Below are positions 49,376 to 57,441 of a DNA stretch of 64,000 nt, piece by piece. The notes beneath the pieces are model-generated. The model did not search any database. It saw only the letters and a list, made by a program, of their open reading frames with translations, and was not told where the DNA came from. A program made the translations under genes and the position numbers. Numbering within the stretch: the first letter of the stretch is position 1; every line of letters starts with the position of its first letter. Source of the DNA: Leifsonia shinshuensis (GTDB taxonomy: Bacteria > Actinomycetota > Actinomycetes > Actinomycetales > Microbacteriaceae); assembly GCF_014217625.1 (NCBI RefSeq), contig NZ_CP043641.1:3782001-3846000 (forward strand), given 5' to 3'.

Positions 49376-49816
49376 ATGCCCATGATCGACGTCTACGCCA
49401 CTGCCGGCACCTTCGCCGCACCGCACGCGCTCGCCGCGACCCTCGCCGACACCCTCAAGACGATCGAGCAGGTGCCCGACATCCCGCTGTTCCGGAAGAA
49501 CACGGCCGCGTTCGTCCACGAGCTCCCGGACGGTGCGATCGCCAACGTCGACGGCGACTCCGGCTACGTGCGGGTGCAGGTCCTCACGAACGCGGGCGCG
49601 CTCGACCGGCCGAAGCAGCTCGCCGTGGTCGAGCAGTTCACCGCCATCGTCGCGGAGGCCGCGGGCGACCCGTCCCTCGCGGAGCGGACTTGGGTGCTCC
49701 TGACCGAGGCCGTCGAGGGTGGCTGGGGGCTGGGCGGGCACGCGAACACCAACGAGGAGCTCGTGCTGGCCGCGCGGGCGCAGATCGCCGAGCTGCAGGC
49801 GACGCGGAAGGGCTGA
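49376..49816 (+). CDS. Tautomerase-superfamily protein (4-oxalocrotonate tautomerase-like)
   Basis: The protein starts Met-Pro-Met-Ile-Asp, so removal of the Met leaves the catalytic Pro1 of the tautomerase superfamily; this fixes the ATG at 49376. At 146 residues it is about twice the length of 4-OT, consistent with the fused-repeat group, and the two halves share beta-alpha-beta features. GAGGAG precedes the start. It should ketonise or tautomerise small aromatic or enol compounds. Its TetR neighbour likely senses such compounds. Confidence 0.82.
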   Translation: MPMIDVYATAGTFAAPHALAATLADTLKTIEQVPDIPLFRKNTAAFVHELPDGAIANVDGDSGYVRVQVLTNAGALDRPKQLAVVEQFTAIVAEAAGDPSLAERTWVLLTEAVEGGWGLGGHANTNEELVLAARAQIAELQATRKG

Positions 49817-49823
49817 CGGGGCG

Positions 49824-50261
49824 TCAGCTCTTCGTCAGGTCCTCCGCCAGCATCACCAGGATGCCGCTCGGGCCGCGCAGGTAGGTGAGCTTGTAGACGT
49901 CCTGGTAGTTGGCGACGCCGCGGAGCGGGTGGCAGCCGTGCTTCGCGGCGACCGCCAGCGCGGCGTCGATGTCGTCGACCTGGAACGCGACCCGGTGCAT
50001 GCCGATCTCGTTCGGGAGGGTCGGCTCGGTCTCGATCGCGTCGGGGTGGAGGTACTCGAACAGCTCCAGGCGACCCTGGCCGTCCGGCGTCTCCAGCATC
50101 GCGATGTTCGCGTGGTTGCCGTCCAGGCCGACGGCGGTGTCGGTCCACTCGCCGCTGACCGTGTCCCGGCCGACCACGCTGAGGCCGAGGTCGGTGAAGA
50201 AGGCGATCGTCGCCTCCAGGTCGCGGACGGCGATGCCGACGTTCTCGAGTCTGATAGGCAT
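49824..50261 (-). CDS. VOC / glyoxalase-fold protein
   Basis: The 145-residue protein has the two beta-alpha-beta-beta-beta units of the VOC superfamily: IRLENVGIAVRDLEATIAFF with the first metal residue near the start, and GMHRVAFQVDDIDAALAVAA in the second. The closing GPSGILVMLAEDL supplies the final ligand region. It binds a metal and acts on a small substrate, perhaps as a dioxygenase, lyase or sequestering protein. The ATG at 50261 is behind a TACGAT box and is probably leaderless. It is convergent with the tautomerase. Confidence 0.82.
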   Translation of the reverse strand: MPIRLENVGIAVRDLEATIAFFTDLGLSVVGRDTVSGEWTDTAVGLDGNHANIAMLETPDGQGRLELFEYLHPDAIETEPTLPNEIGMHRVAFQVDDIDAALAVAAKHGCHPLRGVANYQDVYKLTYLRGPSGILVMLAEDLTKS

Positions 50262-50268
50262 GCGTCGC

Positions 50269-50274
50269 ATCGTA
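50269..50274 (-). promoter_or_regulatory. -10 box for leaderless VOC mRNA
   Basis: TACGAT on the minus strand ends seven bases before the ATG at 50261. Confidence 0.4.
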
Positions 50275-50388
50275 CCCACCATCGCGCCGGCGCGGGAGCG
50301 CGTGCCGGGTGAGGCTCGCGCGCGACCCCGGTACGTCCGCGGAAACCCCCGTAACAGCGGGAATCCGGCGGCCGCGCGCGAACGGCTG

Positions 50389-50802
50389 TCAGGCCCTGAC
50401 TTCCTTCCCGTGGACCGTGACCGCGTAGATGACGAGGACGTCGATCGCGACCATCACGATCGACCACCAGGGTTGTGCGGGCAGCGACATCAGCTGGGTG
50501 ATGGCGTTCAGCCCCGCGACGACGACCGCGAAGATGCGTGCCCAGGTGCGGCCGGTGAGCAGCGAGAAGGCGGCGACCGCCAGCCCCAGCCCGATGATCA
50601 GCGACCACCAGCCCCACCCGGCGACGTCGAAGGACGCCCTCGCGTTGGGGCCGACGAAATAGGCGGTGTTGGGACCGATGATCGCCATGATCCCGTAGAA
50701 GATGTCGATGGCCGCCCCGATCAGGAGCATGATCGCCGCGAAGAACACCCAGCCGACCCAGCCCGTTCTCTGCGCCGGCGGGTGGGATTGCGTTTGAGTC
50801 AT
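50389..50802 (-). CDS. DUF7144-type membrane protein
   Basis: The 137-residue protein has four hydrophobic helices. The pattern WVGWVFFAAIMLLIGAAIDI, then GIMAIIGPNTAYFV and WWSLIIGLGLAVAAFSLLTG matches the DUF7144 family of small actinobacterial membrane proteins of unknown function. AAGGAG lies nine bases before the ATG at 50802; a longer in-frame start is unlikely as it runs into the divergent promoter region. It is divergent from the SHOCT protein. Confidence 0.75.
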   Translation of the reverse strand: MTQTQSHPPAQRTGWVGWVFFAAIMLLIGAAIDIFYGIMAIIGPNTAYFVGPNARASFDVAGWGWWSLIIGLGLAVAAFSLLTGRTWARIFAVVVAGLNAITQLMSLPAQPWWSIVMVAIDVLVIYAVTVHGKEVRA

Positions 50803-50988
50803 GGTTTCGACTCCTTGCTCTGTGTTGGTGCTTTCGGCTGCATGATGCATCGAAAAAGTGCACTTGGCAACAGCGGGTTTTCCCTGATCCCCGGCGGAAA
50901 GATTGCCCTCTTGCCGAGCGAGGGCGCTGAGTCGTACCGTGCGGCCACGCGAAGCGAAAACCGCTCCCGTCAACCGATCGGAGTCGCC

Positions 50989-51381
50989 ATGACCTTCTGG
51001 GATTTCCTCGTCTGGTCGTTCTGGTTCTACCTGGTGTTCGTCTGCATCACGATCTTCATCCGGGTCTTCATCGACCTCTTCCGCGACCCCGAGCTGAACG
51101 GCTGGGCCAAGGCGCTCTGGTGCGTCTTCCTGGTGGTGGTGCCGTTCCTCGCCGCCTTCATCTACCTGATCGCCCGCGGCGGCCGGATGGCGCAGCGCAG
51201 CGCGGCAGGGTCGATGCAGGCCCAGGCCGCCTCCGCCGACTACATCCGCTCCGTGGCGGGGACGGGGGCGACCTCGCCTGCGGCGGAGATCGAGTCCGGC
51301 AAGCAGCTTCTCGACGCCGGGACGATCACGCCGGCCGAGTTCGAGGCGCTCAAGGCCAAGGCGCTGCGCGGCACGGCGTAG
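50989..51381 (+). CDS. PLDc_N / SHOCT domain membrane protein
   Basis: The 130-residue protein has two transmembrane helices of the PLDc_N type (about 4-28 and 45-64), then a soluble linker and a C-terminal SHOCT motif (about 105-127: GKQLLDAGTITPAEFEALKA). SHOCT motifs often mediate oligomerisation. GGAG precedes the ATG. It may take part in envelope or stress responses, but no direct function is known. A hairpin with a T-run follows. Confidence 0.8.
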   Translation: MTFWDFLVWSFWFYLVFVCITIFIRVFIDLFRDPELNGWAKALWCVFLVVVPFLAAFIYLIARGGRMAQRSAAGSMQAQAASADYIRSVAGTGATSPAAEIESGKQLLDAGTITPAEFEALKAKALRGTA

Positions 51382-51403
51382 CCGGGATCCGGCGCCGGAC
51401 GCA

Positions 51404-51445
51404 CCAGAGCCCGGTCGATCGCTCGGCCGGGCTCTGGCGTATTTT
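51404..51445 (+). terminator. Intrinsic terminator after the SHOCT gene
   Basis: A perfect 11-bp stem (51404-51414 with 51427-51437) with a 12-base loop is followed by CGTATTTT. It lies 23 bases after the stop codon. Confidence 0.7.
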
Positions 51446-51452
51446 CCCCATA

Positions 51453-51466
51453 CCCGTAGCTACGGG
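51453..51466. repeat. Perfect 14-bp palindrome CCCGTAGCTACGGG
   Basis: It lies between the terminator of the SHOCT gene and the 3' end of the kinase gene. It could be the terminator hairpin of the minus-strand gene or a protein site. No loop is present, so it would form a weak hairpin. Confidence 0.4.
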
Positions 51467-51521
51467 GACCATCAGAATATCCCGGCCCGGCGCACGCGTC
51501 ATCGACGGGCCGCTGGGAAAG

Positions 51522-52481
51522 CTACTCCCGCGGCACCTTCACCCGCAGCGCGCCGGGGTCGACCCGGACGCGCATCGAGGTCACCTCCCCGAAGAGGTCG
51601 CCGTCGAGCTCGACCTGCTCGGCGCGGTCGGAGGTCAGCACGATCTCCTTGCCCTTGAGGTAGTTCATCGCGTGCACCTCGTGGTCGTCGCGCATGAACC
51701 GGCGGCCGACGCTGGTGCGGCGCAGCACCCCGTTCTCCCAGAAGACCTTGACCACGATCCGCAGCCAGCCCAGCACGTCCTCCGGGCGCAGCACCACGAT
51801 GTCGAGGATGCCGTCGTCCACCGCGGCGTCCGGCAGCAGCATGATGTCGGCCTGGAGGGACCCGCAGTTGCCGATCATCACCGTGTGCGCGTGCAGGGTG
51901 TGCGTGCGGCCGCCGTCGAGCTGATAGCGCAGCCGCAGCTCGTTCTTGTCGCGCAGCACCCGGCCGATCGCGTGGACATACGCGATCCAGCCCGCCTTCG
52001 CCTTCAGGTCGTCGTCGGTCGCCGCGATCATCTTGGCGTCGATCCCCAGCCCGGCCATGACCAGGAACGCGCGCTTCTCCGTGCCGTCGCGGCCGTCGCG
52101 CAGCTCGGCGACGCCGACGTCGATCGCGCGGTCGACGCCGTCGAACGCGGTGTCGAGGGCGTGCTCGACGTCGTCCAGGGTCAGCGACAGGTTGCGGGCG
52201 AGCAGGTTGCCGGTGCCGGAGGGCAGCAGCGCCAGCGGGGTGTCGGTTCCGCGCAGCTCCTCGGCGACCGTGCGCACGGTGCCGTCGCCGCCGGCCGCGA
52301 TCACGACGTCGACACCCTGTTCCAGCGCCTCGCGGGTCTGGCCCGTGCCCGGGTCGTCCGCCGTCGTCTCCAGCCAGAGGGTGTCCTCCCAGCCGTGGCG
52401 CTGCTCGGCGGCCGTGAGGGCCTTCCGCAACCGTTCCGGGTCTGTCTTCGTCGGGTTGACCACGATCGCGGCCCTGCTCAT
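51522..52481 (-). CDS. Diacylglycerol kinase family lipid kinase (YegS/BmrU type)
   Basis: The 319-residue protein has the family start AAIVVNPTKTDPERLRKAL, the nucleotide-binding AAGGDGTVRTVAEEL and LLPSGTGNLLARNL. The C-terminal part has VMIGNCGSLQADIMLLPDA and AMNYLKGKEIV. It should phosphorylate a lipid such as diacylglycerol or a sphingoid base at the membrane. GGGAGA precedes the ATG at 52481. A longer in-frame start has no support. Confidence 0.9.
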   Translation of the reverse strand: MSRAAIVVNPTKTDPERLRKALTAAEQRHGWEDTLWLETTADDPGTGQTREALEQGVDVVIAAGGDGTVRTVAEELRGTDTPLALLPSGTGNLLARNLSLTLDDVEHALDTAFDGVDRAIDVGVAELRDGRDGTEKRAFLVMAGLGIDAKMIAATDDDLKAKAGWIAYVHAIGRVLRDKNELRLRYQLDGGRTHTLHAHTVMIGNCGSLQADIMLLPDAAVDDGILDIVVLRPEDVLGWLRIVVKVFWENGVLRRTSVGRRFMRDDHEVHAMNYLKGKEIVLTSDRAEQVELDGDLFGEVTSMRVRVDPGALRVKVPRE

Positions 52482-52579
52482 CCGTCTCCCTCTCGCGCGT
52501 CGTGCTCGGGCGGCAGGACGCTGACCCAGACAGTACGCCTGCGCGGGCCTGCGGGGCATCCATGTGCGAGGCTGAGGGG

Positions 52580-53266
52580 ATGCACGTCCTCGACGACCCC
52601 GCCTGGAACGCCCTCACGGGCCCGCATGCCGCGCTCGCGGCCGGGGACGACCGGGCCCGCCGCTACCCGCCGGACATGTCGCCGTTCGCGTCGGTCGCGG
52701 ACCGCGGCAGCGACGCCGACTGGGCACGGCTCGCCGCCCTCGTCGGGCCGGGCACGACGCTGGGCGTTTTCGCTTCGGCGGCGCCCGAGGGCTGGGAGGA
52801 GGTCGCCGGTTACGACTGCTACCAGTACGTTTTCGAGGGCGCGGCCCTCCCCGAGGCTCCTCCGCTCGGTGACGACGCCCGGCTGGTTCTGCTCGGGGAG
52901 GCGGATGTCGCCGAGGCTCTGGATCTGGTCGAGCGCACGAAGCCCGGACCGTTCCTCCCGCGCACGATCGACTTCGGCGGCTACCACGGCGTCCGCGTCG
53001 GCGACCGCCTTGCGGCGATGGCCGGCCAGCGGATGCGGCCGGACGGCTGGTGCGAGGTCAGCGCGGTCTGCTCGGACCCGGAGTGGCGCGGCCGCGGCTT
53101 CGCGGCGGCGGTCATGCTCGCGGTGATGCGCGGCATCCTGGACCGCGGCGAACGCCCGTTCCTGCACGTCGAGACCGTGAACGAGCGGGCGATCGCGGTA
53201 TACGAGCGGCTCGGCTTCACCCGGCGCGCGCGGATGAACGTGCTGGTCTGCCGGACGGCGGCGTGA
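52580..53266 (+). CDS. GNAT-family N-acetyltransferase (FR47-like)
   Basis: The 228-residue protein has the FR47-like C-terminal GNAT region: VSAVCSDPEWRGRGFAAAVM carries the acetyl-CoA loop, followed by RPFLHVETVNERAIAVYERL and GFTRRARMNVLVCR. The N-terminal half is divergent. GAGGGG lies just ahead of the ATG at 52580. It is one base away from the next GNAT-like gene. The substrate is unknown. Confidence 0.85.
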   Translation: MHVLDDPAWNALTGPHAALAAGDDRARRYPPDMSPFASVADRGSDADWARLAALVGPGTTLGVFASAAPEGWEEVAGYDCYQYVFEGAALPEAPPLGDDARLVLLGEADVAEALDLVERTKPGPFLPRTIDFGGYHGVRVGDRLAAMAGQRMRPDGWCEVSAVCSDPEWRGRGFAAAVMLAVMRGILDRGERPFLHVETVNERAIAVYERLGFTRRARMNVLVCRTAA

Positions 53267-53267
53267 C

Positions 53268-53861
53268 GTGTCGCTGACCGATCCGGCCGTGCCGATCCCC
53301 GTCGGGCTCGCGACGGCGGAGTTCGTGCTGCGCCCCATCACGGCGGACGACGCCGCCGACGACCACGCCGCCCTGATGGAGAGCCGCGAGGAGCTGCGCC
53401 TCTGGGAGCAGTCGTCGTGGCCGGCCGACGACTTCACCGTCGAGGCGAACCGCGAGGACCTGGCCGGTCTGGAGGAGCGGCATCGCGCGCACCGGGCGTT
53501 CACCTACACCGTGCGCGACCCGGGCGACACGGAGTGCCTGGGCTGCGTCTACGTGTTCTCCACGAGCGCGAAGTTCCTGGCGGCCTCCACGGTGACGGCG
53601 CTGGGGGAGGACGCCTGGACGGACGTGGACGCGGTCGTGTTCTTCTGGGTGCGACGCGGGCGCGTGGCGTCCGGGCTGGACGTGCGCCTTCTCGCCGAGC
53701 TGCGGGCCTGGTTCGCGGGGGAGTGGCCGGTGTCGCGGACGGTGTTCGTGACGAATGAGCAGTTCGCACAGCAGGTCGGCCTGTTCGACGACTCCGGCCT
53801 CGTCCGCCGGTTCGAGTACCTCGAGCCGGGCAAGCCGGGACGCTACCTCGCCTACGCGTGA
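53268..53861 (+). CDS. GNAT-like protein, divergent
   Basis: The 197-residue protein begins with a RimJ-like strand FVLRPITADDAADDHAALME and has RAFTYTVRDPGDTECLGCVY in the middle. The last third (FVTNEQFAQQVGLFDDSGLV and FEYLEPGKPGRYLAY) resembles the C-terminal GNAT strand. The acetyl-CoA loop is degenerate (RRGRVASGLDVRL). GTG is its only plausible start, one base after the preceding stop, so the two are coupled. Function is unknown. Confidence 0.7.
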   Translation: MSLTDPAVPIPVGLATAEFVLRPITADDAADDHAALMESREELRLWEQSSWPADDFTVEANREDLAGLEERHRAHRAFTYTVRDPGDTECLGCVYVFSTSAKFLAASTVTALGEDAWTDVDAVVFFWVRRGRVASGLDVRLLAELRAWFAGEWPVSRTVFVTNEQFAQQVGLFDDSGLVRRFEYLEPGKPGRYLAYA

Positions 53862-53874
53862 ACCCCCGCCGCAC

Positions 53875-53927
53875 ATTCGTGCCGAATCGCGCGAAACGCT
53901 CCCGTATTCGCGCGATTCGTGACGAAT
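53875..53927. repeat. Imperfect 21-bp inverted repeat, second member of the palindromic family
   Basis: Arms 53875-53895 and 53907-53927 pair with two mismatches around an 11-base loop. It begins with ATTCGTGCCGAAT, as does the perfect repeat at 43923. It again lies between convergent genes. Confidence 0.6.
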
Positions 53928-53934
53928 CGCCCGG

Positions 53935-55131
53935 CTAGGCCGGCGGCGCGACCGGTGGCTTCGGCGGCTTCGCGTTCACTTTGCCGTCGATGGGCGCGGG
54001 GACGGTGCTGCCGTCGAGCGTCACCAGCGCGGGGAGCGGCTGCCCGAGCGGTCCGGGCCAGGGCTTCGGCGCCACCGGCGTCGGCCGCGGGCTCGGCGGC
54101 GTCGGCTGCGTGATCGTGCTGCCGGGCGCCGGCGGGACCGGCCTCCCGAGCCCCGGCTGCACCAGGTGGGCGAGGGAGGGCGCGTCGTCCACGCGCGGCA
54201 CCCCGAACGTCCCGAGCCCGAGCAGGTCGCAGATCGTCTTCGGGATGGACGCGTGCGAGTGCCACTCCGGGTCGATCGCCTGCGTCACCGCGCCGCCGAA
54301 CATGAGCAAGGGGATGCGCGAGCCGCCGATGACCTGGAACCCGTCCGGGTGCAGCGCGTCCGGCACCGTCTCGATGGCGGGCGTCGGCACCGAGTCGGCG
54401 TAGCCTCCCCAGTCGTCCCAGGTCAGGATGAAGACCGTCTCGTCCCAGCCGCCGCCGTCGATCACGGCCTGGACGCGCTGCCAGACGAGACCCTGCCCCT
54501 TGGTCACGTAGTCGGGCGCCGGGGTGGCGGGCGGGTGCTCGTCGTAGCCGGCGGGGGACCAGACGTAGCAGACGTCCGGCAGCGTCCCGCCCTTCGCCAT
54601 CGGGATGAACTGCGACGGCGGGTGCACCTCGCTCGTGCCCGGCGCCGTCGAGGTCGTCGTGTAGAACTTGACCGGGTAGCCGCTCTGGTCGGGGAACGCG
54701 CCCCAGCTCACGCCGGCCTTCTGCGCGACGCTGAAGATCGAGGGGAGGTCCCAGACCGGGTGCGCGCCCACGAACGGCGGATTCTTCAGCGTGGGCATCT
54801 GCCCGCCGACCGCGAGCATGTGCCCGGGAGTGGAGTTCGACCCGGACCCGAAATGATGGTCGCTGAACACGAAGCTCTTGGCCAGCCAGCTGTAGAACGG
54901 AATGACGGAGTCGTTTTCGAGCTGCATGGGCTCGGCCGGATAGTCGCCCATCGCATAGTGCACCCAGGCGTTCCGGTCGTGCGGCTGATCGAAATCGGGA
55001 GCGCTGCTGCGCAGGTTCCCGTTGTTCGCGACCTCGGCGCCCCACTCCGCGAGGGAGGGGAAGTAGAAGTCGGTTGTCTTGTTCTCCTGGATAAAGACGA
55101 TCACGCGCTTCACCGCTGCCATGGGGTCCAC
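53935..55131 (-). CDS. Phosphoesterase-family protein without a signal peptide
   Basis: The 398-residue protein has the phosphoesterase (PF04185) start VKRVIVFIQENKTTDFYFPS, the GSGSNSTPGHMLAVGGQ segment, WDDWGGYADSV and HSHASIPKTICDLLGL. This family includes phospholipase C and acid phosphatase-like proteins and usually acts outside the cell, yet no signal peptide is visible. The last 80 residues are Pro-rich (linker-like). The GTG at 55131 and the ATG at 55122 are both possible; neither has a good Shine-Dalgarno. It is the downstream partner of the lipoprotein phosphoesterase. Confidence 0.78.
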   Translation of the reverse strand: MDPMAAVKRVIVFIQENKTTDFYFPSLAEWGAEVANNGNLRSSAPDFDQPHDRNAWVHYAMGDYPAEPMQLENDSVIPFYSWLAKSFVFSDHHFGSGSNSTPGHMLAVGGQMPTLKNPPFVGAHPVWDLPSIFSVAQKAGVSWGAFPDQSGYPVKFYTTTSTAPGTSEVHPPSQFIPMAKGGTLPDVCYVWSPAGYDEHPPATPAPDYVTKGQGLVWQRVQAVIDGGGWDETVFILTWDDWGGYADSVPTPAIETVPDALHPDGFQVIGGSRIPLLMFGGAVTQAIDPEWHSHASIPKTICDLLGLGTFGVPRVDDAPSLAHLVQPGLGRPVPPAPGSTITQPTPPSPRPTPVAPKPWPGPLGQPLPALVTLDGSTVPAPIDGKVNAKPPKPPVAPPA

Positions 55132-55180
55132 GGAAGCACGGGAGGGCGCGACGCGCCAGAGGGGGATTCCGCGAGTGTGC

Positions 55181-56134
55181 TCACCCCAGCATCCCCGTCA
55201 TCGCCACCGCCCCCGCATCCGCCCCGGTCAGCGGCGCCAGCCCCCACACCTCCTCGATCGTCCGCAGCAGTGAGTAGTGCGTGAACGGCGTAGCGACCAC
55301 GACGTGCGCCCGCGCCGCCGGTCCCGCGAACACGCACGCCACCACGTTGTCACCAGAGTCGCCCTCGTCGAAGGTCACCACGAGCAGCGACCGCTGGGTC
55401 CTGAAGGCCGGGGAGGCCAGGATGGCCGGCACGTTCGCCTTCAGCCAGGCGTCGCCGGTCGCTACCGAACAGTCGTGCATGTCATTGCACAGGTTGGGGC
55501 TGATGAAGGAGAACGCCGGCAGGGTGGAGGCCGACGCGAGGTCGCCGGCGAAGCGCGAGTACGGGACGTCGTGGGCGGCGCAGTAGCCGGCCGAGGAGGT
55601 CACGCTCGGGAAGTACAGGAACGGGTTGTGCTTGACCGCGTACAGGCTGGTGTTCGCCGTCGTGCACGGCGCCGGCATGCTCTCGGCGTACATCCGCCAC
55701 GAGCGGCCGGCGCGGTCCAGCTCCTCGGCGAGGTTCGGGCCGGTGACGAGGCAGGAGCCGCCCGGCGGGTTGCAGTCCGAGGTGATCCCTGCGGTGGTTC
55801 CGCTCGTCAGGGCGAGGTAGTTCGGGAGGCTGGGGTGCGTCACCGCCGAGTACGCGGTGGCCAGGGCGCCCGCGCGGGCGAGGGAGGTCAGGTAGGGCGC
55901 CTCCGGGTCGCCGATGACGGAGTGCGCCGGCTTGTTCTCGTCCACGATGACGACGATGTGCTGGATCGCGGTGGCGGCCGGCGGTGAGGATGGCGCGGGA
56001 CGCGTCGGGGAGGCCGGGGCCGGGGTCGTCGTGGCGGGCGCGCCCGTCGGCGTCGGCGCGGCGCCCGGAGCGCATCCGGCGAGGACGAACACGCCGGCGA
56101 CGGCGCACGCAGCGGCGAGAGCCCTCCCGATCAT
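55181..56134 (-). CDS. Lipoprotein phosphoesterase, AcpA-like
   Basis: This 317-residue protein has a lipoprotein signal (lipobox LAGC, Cys21) and a Pro/Thr-rich linker (about 22-52), then the phosphoesterase motifs IQHIVVIVDENKPAHSVIGD, SAVTHPSLPNYLALTSGTT and VVTFDEGDSGDNVV. It should hydrolyse phosphate or phosphodiester bonds on the cell surface. TACGGT lies six bases before the ATG, so it is probably leaderless. A paralogous phosphoesterase follows 49 bases downstream. Confidence 0.88.
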   Translation of the reverse strand: MIGRALAAACAVAGVFVLAGCAPGAAPTPTGAPATTTPAPASPTRPAPSSPPAATAIQHIVVIVDENKPAHSVIGDPEAPYLTSLARAGALATAYSAVTHPSLPNYLALTSGTTAGITSDCNPPGGSCLVTGPNLAEELDRAGRSWRMYAESMPAPCTTANTSLYAVKHNPFLYFPSVTSSAGYCAAHDVPYSRFAGDLASASTLPAFSFISPNLCNDMHDCSVATGDAWLKANVPAILASPAFRTQRSLLVVTFDEGDSGDNVVACVFAGPAARAHVVVATPFTHYSLLRTIEEVWGLAPLTGADAGAVAMTGMLG

Positions 56135-56140
56135 GGCAGC

Positions 56141-56146
56141 ACCGTA
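56141..56146 (-). promoter_or_regulatory. -10 box for leaderless phosphoesterase mRNA
   Basis: TACGGT on the minus strand ends six bases before the ATG at 56134. Confidence 0.4.
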
Positions 56147-56186
56147 CGCCGTGGGACCGGATGCGCGCCCACCGGATCGAGGTCGC

Positions 56187-57293
56187 TCAGCCCAGCGGAC
56201 CCTCGCAGCTCTCCCGCAGCAGCACCGTCACCGGCAGCTCGGTGCTGACCGGGTCCAGGTCGGGGTCCGTCACGCGGGCGACCATCGCCCGCACCGCCGC
56301 GCGGCCCAGTTCCAACATCGGCTGCATCACCGTCGTCAACCGCGGCTCGGAGCGGGCGCCCTCGTCGATGCCGTCGAAGCCGGTGACGATGATGTCTTCC
56401 GGGACCCGCACGCCGGCGACGCGGAGGGCGTCCAGGACTCCGAGGGCCATCTGGTCGTTGGCGCAGACCAGGGCACGGGGGAGGCTGCCGCGCGCGATCA
56501 GGTCCTCGGCCACCGCGCGGGCGCGCTCGCGGGAGAACTCGCCGTGCAGCACCGGCAGCGCTGTGGGATTGATGCCGCGGCCCTCCAGCGCGTCCGCGAA
56601 GCCGCCGTAGCGCTCGGCGTCGTCGGGGGAGTCGAACGGGCCGGTCAGGTAGACCGGGTCGCGGATGCCGTGGTCATCGATCAGGTGCTCGGTGAGGGCG
56701 CGCATGCCCTCCCGGTTGCGCACCGTGAGATGGTCGAAGTCGTCGCCGCGGCGCTGGCCGGCCAGGTACACGACGGGGATGGTGTCGCCGATGCGCTTCA
56801 GGACGTCGTGCGGCGCGCTCTGGGCGATGACGGCGAGGCCGTCGACCTTGCCTGCGAGATCGTTCAGCGTGAGCTCGACGCTCTCCGGCGAGCGGCCGCG
56901 GCCGACGCAGATCATCAGCGAGAAGCCCTGGCGCCAGGCCTCGAGCTCGCAGCCGCGCAGCACCTCCTCGAAATACAGGTTGGCGGCGCTGCCATGGTCC
57001 GGCCTCGCGGGGTCGCGCCGCACCTCTACGGTGGCGTCGTCGCCGACGAGGACGTCGTTCAGGTCTTCGACCGCGTCCACGCCGGGCAGGAACAGCCCGA
57101 GGACGCCGGTCCGGCGGGCCGCGAGGCCGCGAGCGCTTCCGCTGGGCACGTACCGGAGTTCGCGGACGGCGGCCAGTACCCGCTCCTGGGTGGAAGCGCG
57201 TACATCGCCGGGTCGGGTGAGGACGCGGGAGACCGTCGCGATGGACACTCCCGCGTGCGCGGCGACATCATACACCGTCGGTTTTCTCGCCAA
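56187..57293 (-). CDS. LacI-family repressor of the beta-glucoside operon
   Basis: The 368-residue regulator (from TTG at 57293, MARKPTVYDVAAHAGVSIAT) has a LacI helix-turn-helix with VSIATVSRVLTRPG and a long N-terminal sensor core ending in VPEDIIVTGFDGIDEG. I prefer the TTG at 57293 behind GGGGGG; an in-frame TTG at 57329 adds 12 unconserved residues and overlaps TTGACA. It is divergent from the oligosaccharide ABC operon, whose promoter holds a near-palindrome. Confidence 0.88.
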   Translation of the reverse strand: MARKPTVYDVAAHAGVSIATVSRVLTRPGDVRASTQERVLAAVRELRYVPSGSARGLAARRTGVLGLFLPGVDAVEDLNDVLVGDDATVEVRRDPARPDHGSAANLYFEEVLRGCELEAWRQGFSLMICVGRGRSPESVELTLNDLAGKVDGLAVIAQSAPHDVLKRIGDTIPVVYLAGQRRGDDFDHLTVRNREGMRALTEHLIDDHGIRDPVYLTGPFDSPDDAERYGGFADALEGRGINPTALPVLHGEFSRERARAVAEDLIARGSLPRALVCANDQMALGVLDALRVAGVRVPEDIIVTGFDGIDEGARSEPRLTTVMQPMLELGRAAVRAMVARVTDPDLDPVSTELPVTVLLRESCEGPLG

Positions 57294-57369
57294 TTTTCCC
57301 CCCGAGTTCGTCTGTGAATCCGTTGTCAAGAACTCATTCTGGCACGCGGAGAATTAATCCGGGGCGGGG

Positions 57370-57398
57370 TTGAAGAACTTTTCGTATGCGCTTACAGT
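57370..57398 (+). promoter_or_regulatory. Promoter of the beta-glucoside ABC/GH1 operon
   Basis: TTGAAG (57370-57375) and TACAGT (57393-57398) are 17 bases apart. The operator GTATGCGCTTAC ends on the first three bases of the -10 box. Confidence 0.6.
57384..57395. promoter_or_regulatory. LacI operator GTATGCGCTTAC
   Basis: This imperfect palindrome (one mismatched pair) differs by one base from the perfect site GTATGCGCATAC at 18925-18936, which is placed identically on its own -10 box. Confidence 0.55.
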
Positions 57399-57441
57399 GG
57401 CCGAGCATCAAGTCATCGTCGACTGAAGGGACCACACCGCG

